Positions 26,378-35,120 of a DNA stretch of 64,000 nt are shown here, in pieces (the first letter of the stretch is position 1; each line of letters begins with the position of its first letter). The DNA is from Microbacterium natoriense (lineage in GTDB: Bacteria; Actinomycetota; Actinomycetes; Actinomycetales; Microbacteriaceae), in the NCBI RefSeq assembly GCF_030816295.1, contig NZ_JAUSXV010000001.1, positions 2,976,001 to 3,040,000 on the forward strand, in the 5' to 3' direction. The notes beneath the pieces are model-generated. The model saw only the letters and a program-made list of their open reading frames with translations. It searched no databases and was not told where the DNA came from. The position numbers and the translations under genes are program-made.

Positions 26378-27253
26378 CTAGCTGAACAGTGCTTCGGCAG
26401 CAATTTCGACCAGGCGATGGTCGTGCGATTCCTCGTGCGCGGTTATTGTCACCACCGCGTCATGTGCTTCGGACACATACACGTACTGGCCGTATGCCCC
26501 GTCCAGACGCCAGCCGTTGCCGGGCCCTTTCCAGACACCCATCCCGTAGCTGCCCCAAAGAGCGGGGCCGCCGGTGAGGAACCAGTCCTCGTGCATCGAG
26601 TCGATCCACTCGCTTGCCACGATCCCCTTGCCGTTCCAGTCTCCTCGGTCGCGAAGGAGCCTGCCTATCCGTGCGAGTTCATGTGTCCGTAGTTCGAGGC
26701 CGCTCCCTCCGACGATCCATCCGAGCGGGCAGCGATGCCATTGAGGGTTGTGGATGTCTAGCGGTTCGAATAGCCGAGGAATGAGCCAGTCGCGCACATC
26801 GCCTACCCGGGCACCAAGCATCCGCATCGCAACATAGGTGCTGGCGTCCGAGTACTGGAAGCATCCACCAGGTCCGCGAGTCTCCCGGCGCAGCATCTCT
26901 TGCGCAAGGTCACCCCAGGGAACGATCTGGTCGCCGAACCACTCGAAGTCAATGCCGCTGGTCATCGTGAGCAAATGTCGCAGAGTGACGGACTCGACGC
27001 CCTTCCCGAGTTGCATGTTCGGAAGGGCGTCGACGACGTGGGTGTCAAGGGCAATCAGTCCCTCACCTACGGCGATGCCCGCAGCTAGAACGCTGACCCC
27101 CTTGGAGACCGAGTACAGATTCTCGCGATCATCGCTGCGCCAACGATGTTCGGCTTCGTCGTCACCAACGAGGACATGAACTCCGTAGGCTCCGAGCTCT
27201 TCAGCCGCGATCTTCTCCACGATGTGGGTGATGACTCGTTTCGCGGCGGACAC
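26378..27253 (-). CDS. serine hydrolase, beta-lactamase/DD-peptidase-like (class C fold)
   Basis: The 291-residue protein has the nucleophile motif SVSKG (S-x-x-K), the second motif YSDAS (Y-S-x) and the late DGAYGQY in the place of the KTG/HxG motif. No signal peptide is visible, unlike secreted beta-lactamases, so a cytosolic esterase or peptidase is as likely. Bounded by palindromes at 26302 and 27293. Confidence 0.83.
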   Translation of the reverse strand: MSAAKRVITHIVEKIAAEELGAYGVHVLVGDDEAEHRWRSDDRENLYSVSKGVSVLAAGIAVGEGLIALDTHVVDALPNMQLGKGVESVTLRHLLTMTSGIDFEWFGDQIVPWGDLAQEMLRRETRGPGGCFQYSDASTYVAMRMLGARVGDVRDWLIPRLFEPLDIHNPQWHRCPLGWIVGGSGLELRTHELARIGRLLRDRGDWNGKGIVASEWIDSMHEDWFLTGGPALWGSYGMGVWKGPGNGWRLDGAYGQYVYVSEAHDAVVTITAHEESHDHRLVEIAAEALFS

Positions 27254-27429
27254 CTCGCAATGTTAGCGGCGAGCACGACTGCGTACTGCAGGAAACGATC
27301 GTTTACGGCTCGGCAATGCCGCGAGTGCAGAACAGGACGTCACAAAGGTTCACCGGAACGGGCTTTCGGCAGGGAGTTTCGGACAGCCCGGGACTCACTA
27401 GCGGCTCGGGCTTCTGGTCTAATCGGGGG

Positions 27430-28480
27430 ATGGTCGCAAAATCGTTCAGGGCTGCTCCGAAGGCTCATCCGGGTGATCGGGTCGCAGTGATCTCGCCGGC
27501 ATTCGCCGCTCCAGCGATCTCGCCCACCCTGCACGAGCAGGCGATGCGCCGGCTGACCGAGGCGACAGGGCTGATCCCGGTCGAATACCCAACCACCCGG
27601 CAACTTGGCGCAAGTGCGGAGGCCCGTTCCGCCGACGTCACCGAAGCTTTCGCAGACCCGAGCATCCGCGCCGTGCTGGCCACGATCGGCGGCGACGATC
27701 AGGTGACTGTCATCCCGCATATCGACGCCGGGGTGCTCGCGGCTAACCCGAAGCCGTTCCTGGGCTACAGCGACAACACGAACCTGCACAACCTGCTCTG
27801 GAACCTCGGCGTGCCGAGCTTCTACGGTGGGTCCACCCAGGTGCACCTCGGGCCGGGCCCTCATCTCGACGACATCCATGTGCGGTCGCTGCGGGCTGCC
27901 CTGCTCGACGGCGGCACCCTCCAGCTCACCGATCCCGGCGAGTCCGAGGACTTCGGATGGCCGTGGGAAGACCCACGGTCTCTGTCGGACTTCGGCGCAC
28001 GTGAGGCCACCGAGCCATGGACGTGGGCCGGACCCGAGACAGCCGTGTCTGGTCGCAGCTGGGGCGGTTGCATCGAGGTCATCGACCAGATTGCTCTTGG
28101 CCGGACGAATGCCCGATGTTTCTGACTTCGACGGGGCGATCCTGCTGCTGGAGACCGGCGGGGAGGGACCGTCTGCTACCGAGGTCAAGCGTTGGGTACG
28201 CGCCCTGGGCGAGCGCGGAGTCCTCGGCGTCGTTGCCGGTGTGCTTGTTGCCCGACCGCCGGTCAGCAAGCTGCACTCACCCGTGCCCTCAGCACCGGAG
28301 CGAGCCCGCCTGCGCGAGGCGCAACGAGACACCATCATCGAGCAGATCGCCAGATACAACCCCAACGCTGTGGTCTGCGTCGGCGCGCCGTTCGGGCACA
28401 CCCGTCCGCAGTGGATCGTCCCACATGGCGGCACCATCGCACTCGACGGAGCACGCCGCATTGTGACTGCGGACTACTGA
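27430..28480 (+). pseudogene. LD-carboxypeptidase (S66, MccF-like), split by a frameshift
   Basis: Start ATG 27430. The first frame carries the nucleophile motif GYSDNT and ends at 28125 after IDQIALGRTNARCF. The second frame carries LLLETGGEGP and APFGHTRPQW, the Glu and His of the S66 triad, to the stop at 28480. Homology switches between about 28090 and 28120, and one extra base explains it. MccF-type S66 enzymes cleave microcin C-like nucleotide-peptide antibiotics or murein tetrapeptides. Palindromes at 27293 and 28494 flank it. Confidence 0.82.
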
Positions 28481-28505
28481 GTAATCCAGCCATAAACGAT
28501 CGTTT

Positions 28506-28843
28506 GCGGCACCCGTGTCGACCTCGACGACCAGGTGCACGACACGCCGGTTGAGTAGCTGCCGAAACGCCCCGCCGAAACTTGATCTGTCGAAACGGTC
28601 CTCCCTACGTTTCCGGCAGGGCCCGTGGAGACGTCGGACTGAAGGGTTACCGCCGACAGATTTCGTGATCGAGCTGGCGTCCGCGACGCCGCATCAGTCG
28701 CACGTTGTCGCCGGGGTGTCTCTTCTCACCAGCCGCCAACGTTCGTGAGATCGGACATCCGACGTTGGAGATCAGGACGCATTGCTCGGTTTCTATCGGG
28801 GCCCAGAATTACTCGCGCACTATTCGGCGCGCCAAGCAGGTGG
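28506..28843. other. gene-free stretch between the cassette array and the coupling-protein gene
   Basis: Beyond the inverted repeats that follow the last palindrome (GCACC/GGTGC and CGTGTCG/CGACACG at 28509-28546), I see no convincing coding frame, repeat or RNA gene. Confidence 0.5.
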
Positions 28844-30289
28844 TCAGGCGATCATCTCCGTGTAGTCGACCAGCCGCACGAGTGAGCCCTTGCGGCCACG
28901 CACGAGAAGCCGTCCCTCACCCTGATGCCGAGGCAGAAGTTCAGCGCCGTGCAGCTCGACCCGGTCGGCGGAGCGGCTCTCGCGCCCCGCCGCGTCCCAA
29001 GATGACACCTGGCGCTCGGTCGGTGGCTCCGTCCATGCTGCCTGCTCCAGGATGTCCTTCTCGATCGCGCCGACGCCGATGAGCACGCCGGTGCCAAGGA
29101 ACACCTGCAGCAGTGCTTCGCTCTCTGCTTCGCCAAAACGAGCCTTGAACTGCGTCGAGTGCTGGGCTGCGACCGTGAAGTGGCAACCGTAAGAGCGCAT
29201 GAGCCCGATGTGCTCGCGCAGGCGCGGCAGAGGGCAGATCTGCGGCGCTTCGTCAATGACCATCGCGATCTTCGGCAGTCCCTGCCTGATCGCATTGAGG
29301 GTCCAGTGCGAGACGATCGCCTCGATTACCGACGCAGCAGCTCCCGCCGCAGTACCGGACGACGGCGAGACCAGGTACAGCGTCGCCGCAGGGTCCTCGA
29401 GCAGCGTCGGTGTGAATGGTTGTTCGCTGCCGTCGCCGCGCACCGAGCGCTTCTTCCAGCTCGACAGCGCGACGCGCAGGTTGATACCCACGGAGTCGCG
29501 CTGCTTCGGATCGAGCAGCTTCGTGCTCTCGATCTCGGCGACGTGGCTGGAATCGAGCAGGTCACCACGAAGGGCGGCGACGTCCCAGCTCGGAGTATCG
29601 AGGTCCAGCTCATCGGAGTCTGCGTCATCGTCGGTGCCGGGGTCGAGAGCTGCCCGGAGCACCCAGGAGATTCCACCGCCCCAGATGGGCTCGTCGGTCA
29701 TGGGGTCGGGATACCAGCCGCCGGCCTGGATCAGGCAGGCAAGCGTGCCGAGGGCGAGGGTCATCCAGAACGCGGAGTCACCACCGCTCCCCTGGCCGCC
29801 GCCCGTACCGAGCGTGCCGACCTGCGTGAGGAGCGTGGCGAGGTCCATCGCCGAATCGTCCGTGGAGCCGTCGGCATCCGGCACCAAGAGTGCACAGGGA
29901 TCATTCACGACCCGGATCATGCCCTCGGGAAGTTGCGACCAGTCGGCTTGACCGGTCAGGTCCATCACGTACTGCTGCCCCCCTCGATGCGCCCGATGGC
30001 CGGCCGACATCTCAGCCAGGTCGCTCTTTGCGCTCACAGCGCACACAGGGCCGTCCCAGGTCAGGATCTGCGGCACCAGCACCCGCCTCGACTTGCCCGC
30101 GCCGGAGCCGGCGAGCACCAAAAGATGCGGACCGCACGGGGCAAGACCAATCGGATTACCGGTCTTCTCGTCTACTGCAAAGCCGGCGAACGGCGTGCGC
30201 CCCTCACGGAGCGGCGTCGGTTCAGCGCCCTGATGGTCGACGGCGATGAGGTCCGCCGCCTTCGCCTTGATCGTGTCGAACAGCGTCAT
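28844..30289 (-). CDS. type IV coupling ATPase (VirD4/TraG/TraD-like)
   Basis: ATG 30289 has GGAGGGAATCCACA upstream; an extension to 30379 is not favoured. The 481-residue product has Walker A LAGSGAGKSRRVLVP and Walker B IAMVIDEAPQICPLP. It also has the coupling-protein-like pattern VSAKSDL after strand 2 and AAQHSTQFKARFG in the sensor region. No transmembrane helix is visible at its N terminus, which is unusual: VirD4 proteins usually have two. It would bring the relaxase-DNA complex to a secretion channel. Upstream, and overlapping its start, is a small DNA-binding-like gene. Confidence 0.88.
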   Translation of the reverse strand: MTLFDTIKAKAADLIAVDHQGAEPTPLREGRTPFAGFAVDEKTGNPIGLAPCGPHLLVLAGSGAGKSRRVLVPQILTWDGPVCAVSAKSDLAEMSAGHRAHRGGQQYVMDLTGQADWSQLPEGMIRVVNDPCALLVPDADGSTDDSAMDLATLLTQVGTLGTGGGQGSGGDSAFWMTLALGTLACLIQAGGWYPDPMTDEPIWGGGISWVLRAALDPGTDDDADSDELDLDTPSWDVAALRGDLLDSSHVAEIESTKLLDPKQRDSVGINLRVALSSWKKRSVRGDGSEQPFTPTLLEDPAATLYLVSPSSGTAAGAAASVIEAIVSHWTLNAIRQGLPKIAMVIDEAPQICPLPRLREHIGLMRSYGCHFTVAAQHSTQFKARFGEAESEALLQVFLGTGVLIGVGAIEKDILEQAAWTEPPTERQVSSWDAAGRESRSADRVELHGAELLPRHQGEGRLLVRGRKGSLVRLVDYTEMIA

Positions 30290-30512
30290 TGTGGATTCCC
30301 TCCGTCGCAGTTTCCTGCCGCGGACGTCCGGCCCCTGGTCTGAGACCACCGTGCCTGGACTCCGGAGCTGCCTCGGCAATCCGATGCGCGATCTCCGGAT
30401 CCGCGTCCGCGGCCTGTATCGCCCCGCGCACCCATCGTGCGTGGGACAGACCAGCGGCCTCGGTCAGCTGCGTCAGCCGCGCAGCATGCACCTCATCAAT
30501 GTCAATCCGCAT
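30222..30512 (-). CDS. small ribbon-helix-helix-like protein
   Basis: The 96-residue frame begins MRIDIDEVHAARLTQLTEAAGLSHARWVRGAI, a CopG/RHH-like pattern (strand, helix, turn, helix). It carries an arginine/glycine-rich GLRPGAGRPRQ tail. It overlaps the coupling-protein start by 68 bp, so its last 20 or so codons may be less certain, but the first 70 look coding. It may regulate the coupling gene or join the relaxosome. Confidence 0.5.
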   Translation of the reverse strand: MRIDIDEVHAARLTQLTEAAGLSHARWVRGAIQAADADPEIAHRIAEAAPESRHGGLRPGAGRPRQETATEGIHNDAVRHDQGEGGGPHRRRPSGR

Positions 30513-30666
30513 GCATAAATCATCCAGTACCTCTTGAAATAAATCAAGAAGTACGGTTTGATTGATGCAACCCGGAGCCGCTCAGCAGCTCAGTCGCACA
30601 GCGACACACGCCTGTTCACGTCCCGGGTCACTTCTGCCCCGGGCACATCGACCCGGAGGTGGGCTC

Positions 30667-30813
30667 ATGCTCAAGCTGGTCTTCGGCGGGATCATCCTGC
30701 TCTTCGTCATCGGCGTCGTCTTCTTCGCGGGATTCGTCCTCGGCACGACGGTCACGCCGCTGCCGCCCGCGACAGTGGTACCTGCTATGGCGCACGTGGC
30801 GTTCCATGGCTGA
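30667..30813 (+). CDS. 48-residue single-span membrane protein
   Basis: ATG 30667 has a strong ribosome binding site (CGGAGGTGGG). The product starts MLKLVFGGIILLFVIGVVFFAGFVLG, one clear transmembrane helix, followed by a proline-rich end. It overlaps the next gene (ATG 30806) by eight bases. Probably the first gene of a run of small membrane/lipoprotein genes of the element. Confidence 0.6.
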   Translation: MLKLVFGGIILLFVIGVVFFAGFVLGTTVTPLPPATVVPAMAHVAFHG

Positions 30814-31516
30814 GCGCGGCCGCTTCGAGGCCGAGCGCTCGGCGTGGATCAAAGGCCAGCGCTGGCTCGACCGTGCCGGGGCAGCACGCCGCGCAGAGGT
30901 CCTCGCACGCCGAGCGCGCCAGCGCAGCCGCACCGAGGCCGGCCTGGGCGACACGGCCTTCCATGAGACCGAGACCAAGACCGCCTTTCATCGCTGGACT
31001 CGCCATGACGACTCCGCGACCTCGGCGCTCGGTTTGATCGCCTGGGTGATCGTGTTCGGGATCGTCACGCCGATCTGGTTCGGCGTCGCATGGCTCGTCA
31101 GCACGATCACGTACAGGGCAGGAGAGGCGGTCGCCGATCGCCATCGCCTGAGGGCCTGGCCCTACCTTGCTGCTGCAGCCGCCGTCGCAGTACTGGCCGC
31201 GATCGGCCGCCCGCTGGGCTGGGACCTCTGGGCGGTCCACGCTCTCGCGCAGGTCGTCGAGACGATCACCGGCGGGTGGATCGCGCCGGCGGTGCTGTCG
31301 CGCTGGTATGCGGCGGGATGGGTCTCCTGGCACGAGATCCAGGTAGCGCTCGGTCTCCTCCACGCCGGCTGGCTGGTCTACGCCTGGGGCTGGGAAGCGC
31401 CGGCCGTGCGGCGGAGCGCGCGACAGGACGCGAAGACTTCCAGGGCCACCGGCCGGGAGATGCCGCGCAAGACCAATTCAGTCATCCATATCATCAGCAA
31501 AGGAGAGCAGGCATGA
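30806..31516 (+). CDS. membrane protein of unknown function
   Basis: Start ATG 30806 gives 236 residues. The N-terminal 50 residues are basic and helical (RGRFEAERSAWIKGQRWLDRAGAARRAEV). Three or four hydrophobic segments follow (ALGLIAWVIVFGIVTPIWFGVAWLV; YLAAAAAVAVLAAIG; and later GLLHAGWLVYAW). No family is recognised. It is coupled to the next gene by an ATGA overlap at 31513-31516. Confidence 0.6.
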   Translation: MAERGRFEAERSAWIKGQRWLDRAGAARRAEVLARRARQRSRTEAGLGDTAFHETETKTAFHRWTRHDDSATSALGLIAWVIVFGIVTPIWFGVAWLVSTITYRAGEAVADRHRLRAWPYLAAAAAVAVLAAIGRPLGWDLWAVHALAQVVETITGGWIAPAVLSRWYAAGWVSWHEIQVALGLLHAGWLVYAWGWEAPAVRRSARQDAKTSRATGREMPRKTNSVIHIISKGEQA

Positions 31517-32055
31517 GCACTGCAACCGGAGCTTCGGGACGAAATCCGGAGATCCCTGACATCCACATCCACAACAACAACTTCGATGCGGGAGCCCACG
31601 TGTGGCGTGTTCTCGCGACGTTCCTCGCGATCGGTGCGCTCGTCTCGCTCGCGTGGGGCCTGGCCCAGTTCGGCATGCTCGAGCTGGCTGCCACCGGTAC
31701 TGCAGCAGTCCTCTCGATGCTGATCCAGCTCATGATGCGTAACGGCTTTATCGTGCTGCCTCACCGCCAGAGCGACGATGCGCGGATCGAAGAAGGCAAG
31801 AGCGCGTTGAAGGCGATCGCCGGCATGGTTCAAGCGTGGATCGATCGCAGCTCGCTGCTGCGCCTGGTCCTCATCGCGACCGGCTACGGCATCGTGTTCG
31901 TGCTGCTGCGAACGCTGATCCAGTTTGCGCTCGGAATGTTCGGCAACATCTGGGTCGCCCTCGCCGCCGGAGGCCTCGTCGCGAGCGTCATCTGCTTCCC
32001 GACACTCTTCGCCGGGATCATCCGCTCGATGAAGACGAAGAAGGGAACGAAGTGA
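31513..32055 (+). CDS. four-helix membrane protein of unknown function
   Basis: The 180-residue protein has an N-terminal hydrophilic segment (IPDIHIHNNN) and four hydrophobic helices. Two lie at about residues 28-75 and two after residue 110. Stop and next start overlap (TGATG at 32053-32057). Function is unknown; position suggests the same element-encoded envelope complex as its neighbours. Confidence 0.6.
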   Translation: MSTATGASGRNPEIPDIHIHNNNFDAGAHVWRVLATFLAIGALVSLAWGLAQFGMLELAATGTAAVLSMLIQLMMRNGFIVLPHRQSDDARIEEGKSALKAIAGMVQAWIDRSSLLRLVLIATGYGIVFVLLRTLIQFALGMFGNIWVALAAGGLVASVICFPTLFAGIIRSMKTKKGTK

Positions 32056-32651
32056 TGAAGAAGAAGAAGATCAACAACGTTGCCGCCTGCCTCGTGCTGG
32101 CCACCATCGCGCTCACCAGCTGCAGCTACCCCGGCGAAGACCCGGGTGAAGCCGCTCCTGCTCCCCCGTCGGCTACCACCGCACCCAAGGCGCAGGACGA
32201 GATCAGCGACAAGGACGAGGACATCGAGCCCTCGAACGACGACAAGGCCGTGGAGAGCGATAAGCCCGTGGCTGACGAGATCGACCTCGCATCTGAGGAC
32301 GGTGTGCAGTATCTGCATGCAATCCAGGCGTTCAGTCCTCTTCTGGAGAGCTGGGTCGTGGACCAGGACGGCGAATCGCTGAGCTACATGCGTTACAACT
32401 GCGTCGGCCGTCTCGACGACGGCGGCACCGGTGCGATCGCGCCCTACAAGGGCGACAAGTGGCAGGTCACGTGGGACGGCGACAGCCCCCTGCGGCTGAC
32501 CAGCGGGGCAACCGAGCGCCTCGCGATCACCGACAGGTCGCTCTCTCTCGGCACCGAGAGCGCGACGGTCAGCACCGAGATCGAGCTCGAGAAGTTCGTC
32601 GGAATGTGCAAGGACGCCGGTGAGACGGTCGCCGGGTTCGTGCTGGATTGA
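32055..32651 (+). CDS. lipoprotein of unknown function
   Basis: The 198-residue protein has an MKKKK start, a hydrophobic signal and the lipobox LTSC with Cys23. A long acidic/proline low-complexity linker follows (residues about 30-75), then a compact domain. Cys133 (YNCVGR) and Cys188 (MCKDAG), approximate numbers, could form a disulfide. It should be exported and anchored to the outer face of the membrane. No family assignment. Confidence 0.65.
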   Translation: MKKKKINNVAACLVLATIALTSCSYPGEDPGEAAPAPPSATTAPKAQDEISDKDEDIEPSNDDKAVESDKPVADEIDLASEDGVQYLHAIQAFSPLLESWVVDQDGESLSYMRYNCVGRLDDGGTGAIAPYKGDKWQVTWDGDSPLRLTSGATERLAITDRSLSLGTESATVSTEIELEKFVGMCKDAGETVAGFVLD

Positions 32652-32667
32652 GACCGGAGAGCGCCAA

Positions 32668-33018
32668 ATGACTAACAACACCATCTTGCAGGCCCACATC
32701 GACCAGTTCGACCAACTCTGGAAAACTGCAGCAGAGTTCCAAGAGTCGGTGCTCCGCGAGAACCGCGGCATGATCTTCACCGCCACTTTCGAGGTCTTCC
32801 TCACCGAAGATCTCCGCATCAGCGCGGGCGCGAGTGTCGGTTCCGACGGCGAGCTTCTCGACGTGAACGTCTACTTCTACGAGTACGACGGTCGAGACGA
32901 AGAGGCTCGGGTTGTCGCGGACCTTCCCGTGGAGTTGAACAGCGGGCTCTGGCGCGCGATGGAAATCTGGCTCGAGGCCATGCGCAACCCTCCCGAGTCG
33001 GACTCAGCGATGAGATAG
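32668..33018 (+). CDS. small acidic protein of unknown function
   Basis: ATG 32668 (RBS GGAGAG upstream) gives 116 residues: MTNNTILQAHIDQFDQLWK. Alternating strands in the middle (VNVYFYEYDGRDEE) suggest a small alpha/beta fold. It is 16 bp after the lipoprotein gene, on the same strand. Its acidic composition could fit an immunity or adaptor protein, which is inference only. Confidence 0.55.
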   Translation: MTNNTILQAHIDQFDQLWKTAAEFQESVLRENRGMIFTATFEVFLTEDLRISAGASVGSDGELLDVNVYFYEYDGRDEEARVVADLPVELNSGLWRAMEIWLEAMRNPPESDSAMR

Positions 33019-33118
33019 TCCCAGCTCAGACCGAAGCTGCAGCGTGATGACCAGGACTCGGTCCTGCGCCATCAAGAGGTAACGGCGACAACCATCACGC
33101 TGCGGGCTCGCACGGTCG

Positions 33119-33625
33119 TCAGCGTCGACGGATGAATGGGATCGCGAGCACGTTGCGGAACACAATGCCCTTCCGCGCGGCGACCATACCCATGATCGTC
33201 ACAGTCAGGTGGATAGCAGCCAGCGCCACGAATCCGATGATGGGCCAACCTGTCGGCAAGAAGCCCGTCCGCCCCTCGGGAAGGAAGGACATCCCGATCA
33301 TGTAGACCGCTGACAGCACGAAATAGGCGACGATCGTCAATCCCCAGTTTGCAGCGCGGCGCGCGTTCTCCGTCGCCACAGGCATGCCCTTCTTCCTGGC
33401 CGAGGGGTACACGCATGCCATCACGATCCCCGCGACGAGAACGCTGAAGACCGGAATCGGAATGAAGGCCAAGAATCCCATCGCCCACGAAGATCCCCCC
33501 GTCGAAGCAGGACGCAACTGGTACGGATATCCGTACGACGCAGCCGGACGAGAAGCGTCATAGCTGAGCGGAGGCCGATGCGCCCCCCCAGGTTCCGCGG
33601 GACTGTAGGGCGGAGGAGTGGTCAT
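33119..33625 (-). CDS. DUF4870-like membrane protein
   Basis: The 168-residue protein has a proline/tyrosine-rich N-terminal tail (PPPYSPAEPGG...YGYPYQ) then four hydrophobic helices. A basic turn (PSARKKGMP...NARRAANWG) matches the DUF4870/Tic20-like small membrane-protein pattern. It is the last gene of the toxin-side operon of the type VII locus. Function unknown. Confidence 0.65.
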   Translation of the reverse strand: MTTPPPYSPAEPGGAHRPPLSYDASRPAASYGYPYQLRPASTGGSSWAMGFLAFIPIPVFSVLVAGIVMACVYPSARKKGMPVATENARRAANWGLTIVAYFVLSAVYMIGMSFLPEGRTGFLPTGWPIIGFVALAAIHLTVTIMGMVAARKGIVFRNVLAIPFIRRR

Positions 33626-33694
33626 TGGCTTAACTTTCTAACGACGGACCTATTGAGCCCACGATTTACGAGAACATCGCGTGTACGCCTTCGC

Positions 33695-34138
33695 CTAATG
33701 CGAAAGCTCCGCCGCGACGTCGGCTTGCCATCTTTCGACCATATCAGCAGCCGTCAACGACTCACTATTCGTATACTGCGGGACATACTCAAATGAAGAA
33801 TCTACGGCCCCGCCATTCACCAAATAGTGGATCTTGATCTGAGTTGGCAGTGGTCGAGAATGCTCTTTCGCTGACGCCGCCAGCCGAAGCAGCTGGTCTG
33901 TACCGAAACGAATAAGTGACCTTTGACGCGGCACCGACGCATCGACGCCGGGGACTTTATGCCTCTCGACAACCTTGCCATCCACGACAAAGAACGGATC
34001 AAATTGAAAGACTCCGCCCTCCGTGGCGCAGTAAATATATATGTCGCTGGCGTTCCCGTTCACATATTCCAACGCCACCGAAATCATCTCGCTCTGCACT
34101 TCAGCGAGATCAGATTCAAACGTTCTAGTCTTCGACAC
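33695..34138 (-). CDS. candidate immunity protein (YezG/DUF600-like fold suggested)
   Basis: The 147-residue acidic protein has an alpha helix at the start and strands such as DIYIYCATEGGVFQFDPFFVVDGK. A helix ends WQADVAAELSH. This alternation resembles YezG-type immunity proteins, which pair with endonuclease toxins of the NS_2 kind. It lies 11 bp downstream of the decayed NS_2-like toxin tip, supporting the pairing. The family call is tentative. Confidence 0.5.
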   Translation of the reverse strand: MSKTRTFESDLAEVQSEMISVALEYVNGNASDIYIYCATEGGVFQFDPFFVVDGKVVERHKVPGVDASVPRQRSLIRFGTDQLLRLAASAKEHSRPLPTQIKIHYLVNGGAVDSSFEYVPQYTNSESLTAADMVERWQADVAAELSH

Positions 34139-34149
34139 TGACTGTTATC

Positions 34150-35120
34150 CTATTGATACGGGGTGGTCTTGGTCATTGACTTCCCGTGAATAGCATATTC
34201 TACCGTAAACTGAATCGGCCTGCCAGTATATGGGTCCGTCGTGACGTACACGTCGACCGAAACGTCCAGCGCCCCCCAGGTCGATCCGGGTCAAGCGCAT
34301 TGAACCACTCAATTTCGATCTTGCAGTACGTGCTGAGGTTAACGCCACGGAGCTGTGAAACCAGGTTGTCGATGTATTTCGATCCACCGAATAGATCACC
34401 AGCCAGATGACCGGCATGGTCGTCTTCGAGCTTCCCACGCGTGTTGGGGTCGTGCGTGAGCCTGCCATCGTGAATCCCGGATGCTGACGGGTGTCAGAAC
34501 TGATCGGGCCCGTGAAGCCCGACCTGGCCGTCGAGCTCTGCTTTCGCGGCAGCGATCGCGTCTTGAGGCGAGAGGCCCTCATTCTGCAGCGCCTGGCTCC
34601 GCGCCGAGACCCACGCATCTCGATACCCCACCTGCGTGTCGAGCCGCCCATCAGTCTCAAAGCGCTCTATGTTTGCGTCCCAATCGCCGGCCGTCAGCTG
34701 GCGCATCGACTGCTGCTGGAGGCCGACCTGACGGAGGACTTCGCTGAGGTCGTGTGCTGGGTTGATGCGATTGAAGGTGATGTCGAGGTGGTCGGCAAAG
34801 TACAGCACGCCGTCTCGCACGATCACAACGCGCGGATCTGCATCGACGAACGGCCGCAGCGGCTCCGGGATGTTGTCGAGGTCGATGAGTCTGCCACTGT
34901 TGGTGAGCCCTGATTCAGAGGGCACATCGGGGTCGACGGTGCCGATGTTGCCGTACTTGTCATGCGAGAGCGAGTCGTAGAGCGGATGCAGCGGGTCGTA
35001 CTGCGGATCGCCGCGCAGCCCGTCGTGGATGCGGATACGGTTTTCCTTGGTGAGCGCCCCCGGCGCGTGCCCGTCGTCGTCATCGTCCGGCTTCCCGGAG
35101 CTGTCGCCCGGAAGGCTGAA
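34150..35120 (-). pseudogene. orphan polymorphic-toxin C-terminal fragment, NS_2-type endonuclease remnant
   Basis: Reading after the immunity stop at 35121 gives a toxin-like frame without a start: SGKPDDDDGH, then LTKENRIRIHDGLRGD and so on, to a TGA at 34494-34496. In the same frame after that stop comes HDGRLTHDPN..DDHAGHLAGDLFGGS..IDNLVSQL. This is the DNA/RNA non-specific endonuclease (NS_2) core, with the D-D-H-A-G-H-L motif. A six-G run at 34272-34277 then needs an indel to reach the natural end (VDVYVTTDPYTGRPIQF to TAG 34150). It has a stop, a frameshift and no N-terminal export domain, so it is a remnant or recombination donor. Confidence 0.65.

Larger units (their letters stand above)
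23207..28505. repeat. palindrome-delimited array of six single-gene units
   Basis: The palindrome AAACGATCGTTT or a close variant separates the six genes here. Exact copies lie at 23970-23981, 27293-27304 and 28494-28505. Close variants lie at 24457-24469 (AAACGATCGATTT) and 26302-26312 (AACGATCGTTT). Weaker ones lie at 25319-25329 (GCGATCAGTTT) and 23209-23220 (CGATCGATTTCG). Most copies are followed within a few bases by an inverted repeat: 24470-24476/24494-24500, 26315-26320/26343-26348, 27311-27321, 28509-28513/28534-28538 and 23999-24005/24039-24045. I found no further copies elsewhere in the window by reading. The genes alternate in strand: kinase, MazG-like, unknown, APH, serine hydrolase, LD-carboxypeptidase. 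Confidence 0.7.

Noticed and set aside
23207..28505. True integron attC sites
   Set aside because: The core palindrome does not contain GTTRRRY/RYYYAAC pairs in the required order and no integron integrase gene is present in the window, so the attC label was not used.
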